A stretch of DNA of 64,000 nucleotides from Pollenia angustigena (GCA_930367215.1 OV884059.1:153944511-154008510), one strand, 5' to 3'. Numbered from the stretch's first letter, positions 33,050-45,097 are shown. Notes: generated by a model not told the origin, from the sequence alone. A program made the numbers and translations.

Positions 33050-33450
33050 AAAAAACAAATTGTTTATTCGAAAGATCACTAAATGGCACTTGGGTAACGT
33101 GGTTGTTTTTGTAGAGGCGCATGCTGGACCTCCAAAATTGACGGGTCTATTTCTTGAAATCAGTTTTTTTTTCAATAAGTCACTGGTTGGGTTGCCGTAT
33201 GGCACGAAGATCCATACTGTTGAAACCAAAGTTATTCATATTTTCAAACTAAATAAAATTGGCCATGATGCGGTTACGATCTGCATTGACCGTAACGAGA
33301 ACACCGGCTTAAGTTTTGAGAAAATAAAGTTCCAAACGGTGTAACGGAGTCTTTAGGGTCTGTTGTGGATTGGTCTCAATCCATACGCGGTAATTCTGTT
33401 CATTAACACCGGTGCAGATGAACGATAATGTCCACCATAAAAATAACGAA
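33050..33450 (-). pseudogene. Decayed mariner, second lineage
   Basis: Minus-strand motifs in order: VNEQNYRVWIETNPQQ (the VN.QN.R.W block after the first catalytic Asp), then LWFQQYGSSCHTA at about 33225-33265, then ISRNRPVNFGGPAC near 33150. In the second block the catalytic Asp of QQDGA is replaced by Tyr. Frame changes between blocks show long decay. The plus-strand 94-codon frame (33060-33344) overlying this is antisense noise. Confidence 0.65.
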
Positions 33451-33679
33451 TATATCGAGCCTTAACTGCAAAAAAAACTTAAGCGAAATCATTTCAAATT
33501 TTAGTTTTTTTTATAAGTGACTTTAATGGCAACACTTGCACCATCTTCTTAAATATCATAAACACATATCTTATTCTTAAGTGACAACCTTCATACAAAA
33601 TTTTTAAGAAATAAAATAAAACAATCCTTCACCTTTAACATTTTGTTTTTGTCGCTTAAGCTTTTTTTGCGATATTGAC

Positions 33680-34040
33680 TCAATAGTGTGAATCTATTCT
33701 TGATGATTTGCCAGAGTATACTGATCACATAAATGACAAAAACTGAGCGCAGTTTGACAGTTCGCTTAACAGCTAAGGGCCCAACCATAATATGCGTGGT
33801 CTTGCTTGACCTACTGTCAAAAATTAACAAAGAGTCTCTCAAAAGTATTTAAAAAATCAAAATCAAAAAACATTTGATTCCGTACGGAATGTGTGATCTG
33901 TTTCGCACTTTGTTAAGAAAATGACAGTTTCATAAAACTTAACAAAAAGTTTCCTTAAGTTCAATATGGTTTGCCTCATATGATATACATGTATTCGCAC
34001 ATTTTCTTAAGCCAACTTAAGCACATTATGGTTGGACCAA
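33680..34040. repeat. Dispersed repeat with inverted ends
   Basis: gggcccaaccataatatg (33777-33794) is inverted at cattatggttggacc (34024-34038), which bounds about 262 bp. The left 160 bp match 17203-17345 (about 75-80% by eye). The segment just outside (33686, gtgaatctattcttgatgat) also resembles 7868. No ORF. Confidence 0.55.
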
Positions 34041-35070
34041 CTTAAGCACATTTCGTAAGTTCTATCGGGCTAAAAAGAGCCCCCTTTACAAGAACAGAAA
34101 AAGGGACTTAACATGAAAGGTTACCAGAGTATTTGTCTATCAAATAGAAAAAACCAGTTTTAGGGTGGGAAAAGCAAAACAAAAATGAAAAACTTTTTTT
34201 TTGGTAATGTGCGTGTAAAATAATAATTTTTATTTTACAGATGGTTTGATGTGTTTCTTAATGTGTGTAATTTTTGTTTTATTTCTTTTAAAAATAATTA
34301 CAAACGCATTTAAGGCGTTAAAAAGGGTTAAATGTTGCCTAAATACCAATTATATGGTAAAGTTCTTTTCACACTTTTATTGTTAACAAATGGAAAGGAA
34401 AAATTAAAAACAAAAAAAGATGAAATAGGGAAAAGGAAATCGTTTTTGTTAGAAGTTAACTTAATTAACCTTAAACATTATTCATTATTTATTATAAATT
34501 AATTTGATTTCTTTAGTCAGGCACTTTTACAAACAGTGGGATATGTGATAAAAAAAACTTAATCGTGTGTTTGAATTTCAAGCAGCTTTTAAATTCTTGT
34601 TTGAAGATGTGCAAATTCGCAAAAATAAGAAGAAATTTAAAATAATAAAATAAAACGTAAAATTTTGCACAAAAAATTTAAGCAAAAAATACTATTACAA
34701 ATAGATAAATTCGAAATTTTTTACAAAAAAAAATCGCAAATTTGAACACAAATTTAACGCAAAAGCGATAACTTTACAATATCTTCCTCAAACTAAAATA
34801 CAAAAATTCTAACTAAAAAACTATAAGTTTAAAGAAAGCTTAGAAAAATGTCTTATTACAAATTTGACTTTTGTTAATAGAAAAAACATAAAAAAAAAAT
34901 TATTAAAACGAAAATCCATAAGGAACTGAGATTTGTAATGAAAGTTTGGAATAAATAGCTTCTATTGGTGGATAATAAGTATGGGTCTCCGTTAACTTTA
35001 TAAGCGATTTCATAAAAATATCATAAATTCGGAAAAACTACTTTTTTTAAAAAAATTATTATTTTATCGG
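34041..35070. other. Non-coding AT-rich spacer
   Basis: No gene, terminal repeat or RNA gene recognised. The composition is A-rich with Lys/Asn-like triplets but no frame over 60 codons. Confidence 0.4.
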
Positions 35071-35074
35071 CATT

Positions 35075-35415
35075 TTTATTAAAAGCCTACAAAAAATTGT
35101 AAATATTATTCATAATTTTTAATATTTTTAATTAGGCTTAAGTTCATGAAATTTAATTTTCATTAAATTATTCTTATGAAGAAAGGAATTTTACAACATG
35201 AAAATTAATTAAAATTGTTATTGATAATCTTTCATTCTTGACGTGGCTCGGGCTCGAACCCTGGCCGGCAGGTTACCATGACATGTTTCGATCGCAACCA
35301 CTCGATCTCCTCAGATGGATTTGCCGTCTTACTGCGAGTGTAAGAAAAATATTAAAAATTTGGATTAAAAACCATAAATAGTTCAACAAAATAACCACAA
35401 TACTAATTATTATTC
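35075..35415 (-). mobile_element. tRNA-headed element, copy 1
   Basis: The minus strand carries a tRNA-like head (about 35331-35236): a D-arm GATC-gagtggttgc-GATC and a B-box GGGTTCGAGCCC, about 45 nt apart, as in a tRNA-Ser-type promoter. Downstream is a body shared with 58990-59115 (aattaggcttaagttcat on the + strand). Upstream, at 35346-35415, is the inverted counterpart of 58945-59010 (ggattaaaaaccataaatag). The family therefore seems to combine a polymerase III-type head with terminal inverted repeats. Confidence 0.6.
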
Positions 35416-35600
35416 ATAATTAAAAAATCTATAAAATATAAAAACTTTAGTAAAATAAATAAAATTGCCGATATGGCCATATTCTGGAAATCGAAATCGA
35501 GTTAAAATATTAAAATTTTTAATTCAATTTCTGATTTTAAGTCTGGGTTCACACTATGAAAGTTTTCTTTCAGAAAATCTGAGTTTATGGGTGAGAAGCA

Positions 35601-36538
35601 CACTGAAAGAATTTTCTTCGCAATACTAACGAATTTTGACATTAATCCCATGAAAAATTGCATTATAAAGGAACCTATGCAGCGCTTCGTTGGATCAATG
35701 AAACCTGTTTCATTAAATGGACTTAATGAAACATTACATTAGATCCATGAATATTATTCATTGGATGAATACTTTCAATAAAGTAAAAATTTTTTTTTTT
35801 TTATATTTTTTTTAATTATTTTTTTTTTTCTTTTTTCTTATTTTATTTCACTTTATTTTATTTTTTATTTTTTTTTTTCTGTCTCTGGCGGGATTCGAAC
35901 ATGCAACCTCGGTGCTGATAGACTAGCTCACTACCAGCTAGTCTACCGGGGCAGTGTAGTTTTTTTTATAAAAAAACTATGTTTTTTTCTCAATTAAGGG
36001 CGTAAATATGAGATTAAATTGTCCATAATAACAATAACAACGTTGATTGAAAGTGGATTGAAAGTTTTTGTTTCATTGCTATAATGACATTTTTATTGTC
36101 ATAATGAAAATTTAAATTTATGAAGGCAATTATTGAAATATGTTGCTTTTATAAAAAAATTTTTTGATTTCATAAATTTAATGGCATACATGTAACATTA
36201 GATGTATGAAATTATTAAATCTTACATTTTTTAAATAACAATTAAACATTTTTTTAATGAAACTATAATTTTGTATTAAGTTATGAATATAGTTATGTTT
36301 GTTTATTGTTTTTTTGTGTTCCCAATTAAAATTTTTTGTTTTACTTGGACAAACTTAAGTTTTCATATATCCAATGAAAATTTTTAACGTAATTACGAAA
36401 TCTAATGAAGCGATTTTAACGAAAATACTTCATCAAACCTATGAAATTCCATTACGACAATGAAAATTTTCATTTACCCAAGGAAAACTTTTTTATGAAA
36501 ATGATTCATTAAATATATGAAGCATTTTTCTTTCAGTG
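35601..36538. mobile_element. Element X, cactgaaag ends
   Basis: 938 bp with termini cactgaaagaa and ttctttcagtg, inserted two bases inside the hAT terminus with a CA (or GCA) duplication. Interior words such as aatgaaa and cattaaat recur in both orientations, so the sub-ends are loosely palindromic. No protein-coding potential. The interior carries a tRNA-like unit with an A-rich tail. A single matching left end is at 17066. Confidence 0.65.
35790..35955 (-). mobile_element. tRNA-derived SINE-like unit in X
   Basis: On the minus strand from about 35953: gccccggtagactagctggt (A-box-like, as in many tRNA D-arms), then a gagctagtc stem. About 35 nt later comes atgttcgaatcccgcc, a strong B-box/T-arm. 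From 35880 leftwards the unit ends in about 90 bp of almost pure A/T (poly-A like on the minus strand). The cloverleaf acceptor does not pair, so it is not a functional tRNA. A SINE or retroposed tRNA relic is the best reading. Confidence 0.55.
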
Positions 36539-37689
36539 CAGGCCTGCCATTTTTGCCGATTTATCGGCATTTTGCCGATTTTTTGCCCCTAAATTATCAA
36601 AGTGCCGATTTGCCGATTTTTGCTCCAAAAATGCCGATTTTTTGACTAACACGTAAAAGGCGATTACCTTTTGTTTGTTTGATAATAATACACTAACTTT
36701 AAGCGATACTGAAACAGTTGTAACATTGACAAGAGACAACTGTTATTAAGTCAGCGCTTCTATTAAAGAAAAAGGGGTTCGTTTTATTAAATATTAAATG
36801 CAGTGTTTGTAATGTGTGTTGGGTTAATACATTTTTATTTGAAAAATATTCCACTATGAAGAATTAAAGGCCAAAGTTAAAAAAGAAATAATTTTTAAAC
36901 CTAAAATAAGTCAGTTAAAATTTCTTTTTCTATTAGGAAAATATAAAACACTTTATATTTGTGTTTGATAATGGATAGATAAATACTTACAAAAGAATAA
37001 AGGTAAGATAAATTTATATTCACTATTAATGAATATAATTTAAATAATAATTACTTTGATAATTAAATAATTTTGTTTTTTAAGATTATAACGCAATTGA
37101 GGACGATGTTAGTACTTAAATTAAATAGCCAATTCGTATGTAAGGAAAATTAAATAAATTTGCAAAATTTTTGGCAAAAAATTTCAGATTTTATTTTTGC
37201 AAGTTATTCGTTTTTTAAAGATTATTTAAAAATTAATAATTTAAACTGTTTTGATATTAATATTAAAACGGAATTAATAAAAATGTCAAACTCAAATATT
37301 TGTATATGGAATTTACTTAATTATAAGAAAGTTAAGAAAAACTTTATATTTAACTACAATTTCTTTGTAAAACGTTTGTTTTGATTGATACTTTTGAAAT
37401 TTCATAAGTTATAAACATTAGATAATTCTGAATTGTTCTTATTTGTAAGTAAGAATAGGTTTTATTGTATTTAAAATAGGTATTTTTAATTTGCCGATTT
37501 TTTGCCGATTTTTTTAAATTAAAGTGCCGATAATGCCGATTTTTTTTTTTAAATATGCCGATTTTTTATCAAAATTATCTGGCACCCCTGGTGAGAAGGA
37601 GAGAATAAAAGCATGTTCTCTTCCCCTCTCACCAATAAACTCAGACTTTCTGAAAGAAAACTTTCATAGTGTGATCCTAGACTAAGTTA

Positions 37690-38270
37690 AGTGGTATTCA
37701 AAGTATTCGTTAATGCAGTTGTTGCGCATCAGTTGCGCATTAGTAAAGTTGAATGTTCGTAAACTTGTAAGAAGCTTGGCATTACTCTCATACGTCAAAA
37801 GTTTTTTATGCAGCGATGCCGCGGCTCTGCTGCATATGTTGGCAATTATTGAGTCAGCTCATTTTCTGATGCAATAACTTTTAACATAAAAGAAATCGGT
37901 ATATTTGTCTTTTTGGTTCAATATTTTCAATAAATTTTGCCATCGCTAATGGTGATAAAATTTTTTTATTTTCTTATGTTCGCTTATAAAACTTTTAAAA
38001 TTAAGCCCGTGTTCAAAAATTCAAATTTTGCACAGCTGTTGTGCAGTAAAAAAACATCAGCATCACAAGCGCAACTGGTGATAACGTATCAGCAACAAAG
38101 TGTAGCATCACTGCAGCACAGTTTTAATGCATCTACGAACGTACCTAAATATATTAAAAAAAATATTTTTTAAAACATATTTTAACACAGGTTTTTTTTG
38201 ATTTAAATTTGACTCGAATACGATTTACAAAACATGACTGTATGCTTAAAAAAAGGAACAAATAAAGAAA
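37690..38270. other. Non-coding spacer
   Basis: Holds one 78-codon frame (37937-38173) rich in Ser/Gln at its end but without domain or splice support. No repeats were matched elsewhere. Confidence 0.35.
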
Positions 38271-38274
38271 CTTT

Positions 38275-38531
38275 CAGATATGTGATGGAAATCGAATTTA
38301 AAAACGAAACGATTTGAAACCGAAAATATCGTTTTCAGTATCTTTCAAAATGGATTTTTATTATTTTTAGTCTTTATTCTTTTAAATTTTATATTATATA
38401 CTTTAACTGAAGTGTAATCTGAACGAAAATTTAAGACTATAATTCAGAAATGGATTTTAAAATCCCTGGAAATTCATTACACCTTTTAAAAACGTTCGTT
38501 TTGAAATCGATCGGTTTTTATCACATACCTG
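38275..38531. mobile_element. Small MITE, cag.tatgtgat ends
   Basis: The left end cagatatgtgatggaaatcg and the complement of the right end (caggtatgtgataaaaaccg) are similar over about 35 bp, including a shared tcgaat/tcgatt then aaaacgaa. 257 bp, no ORF. hAT-like termini, but no clean 8-bp duplication. Confidence 0.5.
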
Positions 38532-39695
38532 TTTGTAATTATTTAAAACAATCAAATTTATTAGTTAAACAAAAAAAAATTAAAATAGCAAATCCAAAAA
38601 TAATATCAAAATAAAATATTTGTAAGTTTTATAACTATTTTTAACAAAATGCTGATAAATTAAATTAATATAAATTAATAAATTAAAGCCTTATTTTGCA
38701 AAAAAAAAAAAATATTTATTTAAAAAAAAATTTGTTGGAAAAATCGTTAGTTTCTCATATAAAATGAATTTTGCATTAAGAAGAAAAAGCAAAACACGGA
38801 AAAAGATAAATATTCAACTTCAAAAAAAGATTTTGATCCACAAAAAATCAAGTTTCCAAGTTTCCAATCACTGCTTAGACAGGGTTCTTATTATGACTTT
38901 TTGCTTGGAGCAAAAGCAAAGGTTGTAGAAAATTATAAAAGGTAGACAAGGCTTTTATTCAAGTCATGCCTTTTTCCTACAGAAATTCAATTAAATGCCT
39001 GTTTCTCTAAGCAAAAAAGATAAACTGAAAATCTCGTCGAAACAAACTTCTTTATAACCTAACGCCTTTATACAAGCTGTCTCTAAGTTTGACACACTGT
39101 TCGCAATAAAATCACAAATTTATATAATGAAATATACAAACACAATATGCTTCATTAAATGTTACTCATCGCAGGCATCATCACTAAAATCATCATAATA
39201 ATCATTATTAGCATTTAATGAAATGGTTACATCATAAGTATCAATGTTAACATCATTATCGTCATAATCAACAGCAGTGAGCAGCAGCAAAAGCTGAAAC
39301 AGTCACATCAATGATTGTCTGTCTATTTTGCTTTCATTAAACTTTTCACGTATTTGTATTTTCGTATTCATCACAAGATGAATGAATAGAGAATATTAGA
39401 AGGTACTCCTCTCTTATTTTATACTCTTTGGAAGGACAAGTTTTTATATGCGCAAAAAAAATTGTTTTAAATAAACAAGAAAAAATGGTAAAAGAAAAAA
39501 AAATATGTTTTAAAATATATGTATAAAGAAAAGTTTGAATAGGCATTATGCATTTTTTCGACAGTACATATACATAGAGGTCTTTTAAAATGTTTTTTAC
39601 ATTATTTTATGTGTGTTTTTATACCTTACACCAAAATAGTGGAGAGATTATTATGTGTTTATGCTGATGTTTGTAAGAACTTCAAATAATGGTCC
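38532..39695. other. Non-coding, microsatellite-rich
   Basis: Interrupted atc/cat triplets at 39170-39290 (catcatcac- and cataatcat-like). No gene or paired repeat recognised. Confidence 0.4.
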
Positions 39696-39703
39696 TAGAC
39701 CAG

Positions 39704-40741
39704 CAGCGTTACCGTTGTGATACTAAAGTATCAATTTGACCCTTTTTCGACGGTGTTGATACCTTTTATGACCCTTTTTTTTAATTATACTTTTGTATCA
39801 TTATCACCTATTTTGTGACACTTTTTGACCCTTTTTTGGAAATAGCTCTCACATTTTGTTTTTTTGTCAACACTGCGGAACAGAAGTGCTAAACAAATGT
39901 TTTCGAAATAAGCATTGCTTGATATGGAACAGACTCAAAGTATAAACTTACATTTCCATGCTTTCTTCTCCTTGATTTTTGATAGTTAAGTACAATTTCC
40001 CTAAAAGCAAACATAACTCATATACATATTTGTTATTTTTTACGATGGTTTCTTGTCAAAACAAAAATTTGACATTTTATTAAAAAAATGCAATTTGTTG
40101 TTTTGCTCTCTTAAAGAGTAGCATGTTTTATTCAAAAAAATTCGCCCTTAATAATGGCAAAAGGTATTGAACTTTTCGCCCCCTTTTGAAGTGACAGTGT
40201 TGAGAGTGCCCTAACAGGAATTAAAACAAGAGGTAAAAATTGCTAAATAAGCGGAAATTCCCAAATATTTGGTAACAGCGGTATGATAGCAAAGTCGAAT
40301 ATTTATTAAAAATCGTTAAATCTTTAAAAAATCTGACACTTACAGGAAAAAATCGTTTTAATCGAGAAAATGGTCACAATTAGCGAACGATTGCAAAATT
40401 TAAAACAAACACTAAAATTTATTTGACATCGCTAAATCGGTAAATTACATAAAAAGTATTAAAAAATTAGCTATAATGATAAAGAATAAAATTTTTGTCA
40501 GGTGTTAAAAACAGGACAGAGCATTTCATAAAAAAATTAAGTTTTTTGAGCTCTTCCTACCTGAAATATTATTTTTTTGTTTGCTTATAAAAAAACTTGG
40601 TCTTATTATGTTCATTTTAATGGGAAATACTGCTTATAAAAAAACTTGACCCTTTTTTTTATTGAAATACCCTTTTTTACCCCTTTTTCTATAAAATCCC
40701 ATTTTTGTGACCCTTTTCGAAAATTTCTAACGGTAACCCTG
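39704..40741. mobile_element. Non-autonomous hAT, perfect TSD
   Basis: The left end cagcgttaccgtt and right end aacggtaaccctg are inverted repeats (one mismatch). The octamer tagaccag flanks both sides (39696-39703, 40742-40749). Words of the type tgacccttttt recur near both ends (39738-39835 and 40640-40715). 1,038 bp, no coding frame. Confidence 0.88.
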
Positions 40742-40800
40742 TAGACCAGTGATGTCAATTATGGTTGTGTTGGTGAGATTACTCTTATCTTTTACATGCC

Positions 40801-41726
40801 CAGCGGGCGAAATGTGCGGTTGCGAGGCCTATTGCGAGGCCTTATTAACGGCTTCTAAGGGTCATTTATGTTCGATTAAATTTTTGGAAATCAGGTAAGG
40901 TACTGAAACTTACACTAGGAAACATTTCCATGAAAGGGCGATGCAAACACCAGGGCCAGCATTATGTGAGGAAACATAGTATGTACCTACATGCTTTTCA
41001 TTGATTTTTTATCAGACCATTTAAAGTTAACTTACATTTATTGCTATGAAGACTTAAAAGCAATTAATAATAATACAATTATCGCAAAATGTTGAGTTAT
41101 GGACATACACAATAAGTTATTATTTAAATAAATTTTATTTAGAACCTCAAAAACTTTGCTTATTTTTTGGAAAAATTGAGCAGTTGACAATATTTGAAGT
41201 TTTTTTACAACCTAATACAATTCTTTCCAATATTTTTCGTTTTTTGCTCAACATACCTTTGCGAATTCCAACAATGAAAATTGATTTGCTCATACTAATG
41301 CAAATAATAACCCCATTAAGTTTAAAAATATTCTGTAAGTATTTACCACCATTATAAAAAGAGACGATTTTCGTAACAACAAAACATTATTTAGGTTTGC
41401 GGATGTTAATTTATTGCGTTGTTTTGAGCAAATGTATTTCAAATCGGAAAATATTTGTTCGCAAAGATATGTTGAGGAAAAAAGCGACAAACATTTGAAG
41501 GAATTTTTTTTAATATAGTATATAGCGCCCCGTCCAAATTTTTCGAGAACTCAATAATATTTTCCCTATCTGGATAAAAAACAAAATAAAAAAGATAATA
41601 AAACAAAAAAAGGTGTACATACCTACATACAGTTATTGCATATTTATTTATATACATAAATATTTATATCATTTCTGTTTAGAGGCCTCAAAACAGGCCT
41701 TGCGATATTTGCGATAATTCCCGCTG
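40801..41726 (-). mobile_element. hAT element with C-terminal remnant
   Basis: The ends cagcgggcga and (complement) cagcgggaat are followed by tgcgaggcc-like repeats at both sides (40827-40850; 41683-41702). No exact 8-bp duplication is visible. It encloses a minus-strand hAT dimerisation-domain fragment, which makes it a deleted derivative of an autonomous element. Confidence 0.55.
41290..41490 (-). pseudogene. hAT transposase C-terminal fragment
   Basis: The 66-residue frame contains FSSTYLCEQIFSDLKYICSK then LTSANLNNVLLL, the conserved core of the hATC dimerisation domain (pattern ST..CE..FS.MK....R..L....L...L). Nothing of the upstream catalytic RNase-H-like fold is seen on the minus strand, and translation after LLL is not typical. 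It is a shard. Confidence 0.75.
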
Positions 41727-41829
41727 AATGAGAGTGTTTCTCAGTAAACAATTATATTTAACGCTCGCAAAATAAAAGAGCGTAAGCGTACATGTGAATT
41801 AATTTCCACAATTATGTATGGCGCTGACA

Positions 41830-42970
41830 TCCCTGTCCTAGACTCACCTGTTAGTATATTGATCGACCTATAATCACTTTTTGAATCCATCAAACGTTGT
41901 CCGTGTAAACCTTGTGCGCAAGGTTGAAATTTTGGTGATAATTTGATCAAAATAAGTACATGGGTTCTAATTGTCACAAGGACCAAGCACTGGTGAGAAT
42001 CGTTCCATAACTTCACATAGCCGCCATACAAGCTTTTTTACGGAATAGTGTCTACGTTATGTTGTTATTTAGATTAAATTTTCTCCAAACTAATTTTATT
42101 GCAATCTAAATCATAGTACCAAATTTTATTGGACTCGATCCATATATGACCATAATTCCCGTACAAATACGACTCCAGTAAATAAGCTTTTATTGGCATA
42201 ACCTCCTTAAAAATTTGGCGACAGGCACTTTGACGAGAAGTACTATATTTGATGTTGATAGGTCTCGAACTGAACAAAGGTCCTTTATAAACCCCCTCTT
42301 AAAAATCACTTAAGGGGAAAAGGAACTAACACCAATCTTGTTACGTGACAGTTCTAAAGTGATATGGACCGGTTCTAGTTCTAACACTTTGTATGATGGG
42401 GACTTGTCACTTAAACATTTCGACGTTCTAGTTGGGGGCTAGTTGGCACCTTTTCGACACTTTGTAACAGGCCATTGAAATAACCTCAATGGACATATTC
42501 AATTTCGAGTGAACGATGTTAATAAAATAGATCCCCTTCATTTAGAGTAATAGGACCAGAGAGAATCAGCCATTACCCGCACAAAATAAATTCACATGAA
42601 AATTTTTGTGTCAGTTACCTTTCCTCAGGAGTAACTACCCTTTAAACACATTATCACCAGTTAAGTGATATGTCTTGGGTTCACCTATCACAATTCGTTC
42701 CTTTTTATTATAATATTGTGTTCACAGGTCACCGGTCACAGAAAAATTGACACAAATTTCCCGCAGGGTGAAAACAAATCTCATATAGATGAAGATATCT
42801 TAACAATATTTGGCACAAGGAATTTTAACATAAATCTTAACTTCATAAAATAATTTTGTTCTGGCGGGTCCTAAATTGCCCATGGGTCCCAAATAGGATA
42901 CACTCTCTAAAATTTGTCTCTATATTTTGTGGTGTAGGTATCATATTGACGGCTTGACCGACTTTACTTT
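41830..42970 (+). repeat. Dispersed repeat R, copy 3, with partner end
   Basis: 41835-42090 follows the order of repeat R (atattgatcgacc, tgtccgtgtaaaccttgtgc, gataatttgatcaaa, ggtgagaatcg). At 42860-42970 the reverse of the 'gtcggtcaagcc' end is present (ggcttgaccgacttta). The two may be opposite ends of one ~1.1-kb non-autonomous element. The middle has no coding content. Confidence 0.5.
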
Positions 42971-43321
42971 CTTTCTCGTTTTGTTAAAAATATATTTTTT
43001 ATTTATTAACGATTTAACACTTTTGGATTTCTTATACGTATCTAACATTTTTTTTTTTTATTTAATTTTTTTAAAACATAATCACTTCGTAATTATAAAT
43101 CACTTTTTAGCCAAAATATCGTTTGGCATACTGGTAAAATTCGTCATTAACCGCTGCCATCAACAAAAATAGAATGAAATGCATTCTTTGTTTAGGGTGG
43201 CCTCTTTTGTCATTTAAATAATGCGCTTCAGTGATGAAACCATGATAATTATATGCATCATACAATAAATTTACACAAATTAAAAACGCATACATACATA
43301 TACATACGTATGTATGTACAT

Positions 43322-45097
43322 CAGGCGCGGATCCAGCTTGAGCCTTAGGGGGGGGGGGGGGAATTTTTTATGATACAAAAAAAAATTTGTTTTTAAAAGT
43401 TTATTAAAAGCAATTTGTGTATATTATATTAAAAAAACTCAACAATAAGGTTAAATAAAATATTCAATATAAATTAAAATAAACTTATCTTTTTTAAAAA
43501 GCAATTTATGATTTCCTTGTGAGGCAAATTTAGATAGTACAGTCTATGTTCAGTTTGTCATTGTTGATCTGAGCCATGTTTTTATTTGACGAAGGGTAGG
43601 AAATGACCTCTCGCTCGTAGCATTACTTACGAGCATTGAAACGAAAATTTGAAATATTTTTCTTAGATTTAGGTAGATATCTTCATCACAGTTTATTAAA
43701 GCATCTACAACGTTATCTGATAGATTTTCAGATAATTTCCATGTTTGTTGCCAATGCTACAGTTCAGGCTCAAGTTTAGATGTTAGTAGGTATTTATCTC
43801 GAGTTGTGGTTTTAAAAGTTTTATATCTGTATATGACTTGATTACACTTTGAGTAGAAGTTTTGGTATGTTAAATACATTAAAGATATCTATTGGAAAGG
43901 TGTTTTGAGATCTTCTAAAATAAATTCAATAAGAGAATGAAACCTACAGCTCGGTATAAATCTTCAACATTTTGGATGTGATTATTTCGTTCAAATCTTA
44001 TTTTTTAGGTTGGCACCTCGATTTGAACGCAAATAACTTTAACTTTTTTTAAAAATCACTTTAAATTGTTCTTCGGCTTTATTCCTTTTTTCTTCAAGGC
44101 ACATGATTAAAGTTTTGATAAGGCTTGATCCTTTTTGAAGATCTATATCGTGCTTTTGTAAAATGATACTAAGCGGCTGTGTTACAATAAGTATCACACT
44201 TAATATGTTTATTCCGCAAATAAATTCAAAAGTTCAAGTGAGTTCCATAATATAAAGCTCTTGATGAAGTATCTCTACCTTTCCACTCAGATATTTTTTC
44301 CAAAGCTTCTACTATATGATGTACACTTGTTGCAAAGTGTAAAGCTTAGTCGTGACGGTCCACCCATCTTGTCTCGCATAATGTAGGGAGTTTGGCTCCC
44401 AAATACTTTACTAAAAATGTGTTTTGCCTGATTTACGGGAAATAGCAAGGCGTTTGTTTCGCATTTGTCGCGGTTTCCAGAATTTTTCAGCAGCTTCATT
44501 TTCTGCTGACATCAAACGACACCCATCAGTTCCAACTCCTATACAATTTTTTAGGTCAAGACTAAAATTTGTCAAAGTTTTAAGAACTGTTGATGATAGT
44601 GCCATCGCATCAATTGACACATCAGCGTCATTATCAATATCCTGTGAAGGCTCTTCAAATGCTTTTACAACAAAGCCAAAACAATTTTTGCCTAACAACT
44701 TTTTGTTGTATGTTGAAATATTTAAAAGATAAGGAATTCTGGCTTTTCCCCGACAAATCCGTGCGTTCGTCAAAAATTATCGAATAGGATTTTTTTCATA
44801 TACATAAATATTGCAAATACTAAGGCTTTTTAATAATTCAACCGTACGCATTTTCAAGTCAAACGTTTACTCTTTGGTTAGAGATTCAATAAAAAAACAA
44901 AAATATACTCATTGAAAATTTCGTTAGAGATTCAATAAAAAAACAAAAAAAAACCTTGCTAGGATTTCCAAAAATTTTGTACATTAAAAAAAGATAATAT
45001 TAATGGGTATTCTTGTATTATCGAAATAAACAAAACATATTTTTATAATTTACGGGGAGGAAATTTCCTTACTTCACCCCCCCTGAATCCGCGCCTG
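43322..45097 (-). mobile_element. hAT element, perfect TSD, dead transposase
   Basis: The termini caggcgcggatccagc and ctgaatccgcgcctg, with the octamer atgtacat on each side (43314-43321, 45098-45105). Next to the left TIR is a run of 14 G (about 43349-43362), next to the right a C run. The minus strand carries transposase remnants. A second copy lies head to head at 45439-47219. Confidence 0.9.
43500..44790 (-). pseudogene. hAT transposase remnant, copy 1
   Basis: The best frame (44773-44411) has the block LKNCIGVGTDGCRLMSAENE, typical of the catalytic core of hAT transposases of the ZMYM/DUF4371 type (DGA.VMSG-like). The C-terminal end, read on the minus strand near 43640-43510, contains the LRRIKTW-type hATC segment also seen in copy 2. 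Several stops and frameshifts interrupt it. Plus-strand frames at 44424-44787 are its shadow. Confidence 0.75.

Larger units (their letters stand above)
35599..37590. mobile_element. Non-autonomous hAT with element X inside
   Basis: The right end ggcacccctg (37581-37590) pairs with the left end ca+ggcctgcca, whose first two bases (35599-35600) are separated from the rest (36541 on) by element X. The flanking octamers gtgagaag are at 35591-35598 and 37591-37598. Both subterminal zones have many gccgattt words (at least eight between 36555 and 36640, and six between 37492 and 37565). No transposase frame; the 68-codon minus frame (36533-36739) is the repeats translated. Confidence 0.8.
35540..37684. 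mobile_element. MITE family P, split copy
   Basis: The left half 35540-35598 (gtctgggttcacactatgaa onward) and right half 37591-37684 (through ctttcatagtgtgatcc) together match the intact copy at 13533-13677. They are separated by 1,992 bp of hAT sequence. The octamer gtgagaag is present on both sides of the gap. Confidence 0.8.

Noticed and set aside
33060..33344. 94-codon + strand frame
   Set aside because: Antisense to a decayed mariner, whose motifs are recognisable on the minus strand.
35881..35955. Functional tRNA gene on the minus strand
   Set aside because: A- and B-box-like segments are good, but the acceptor ends do not pair and the anticodon arm is not convincing.
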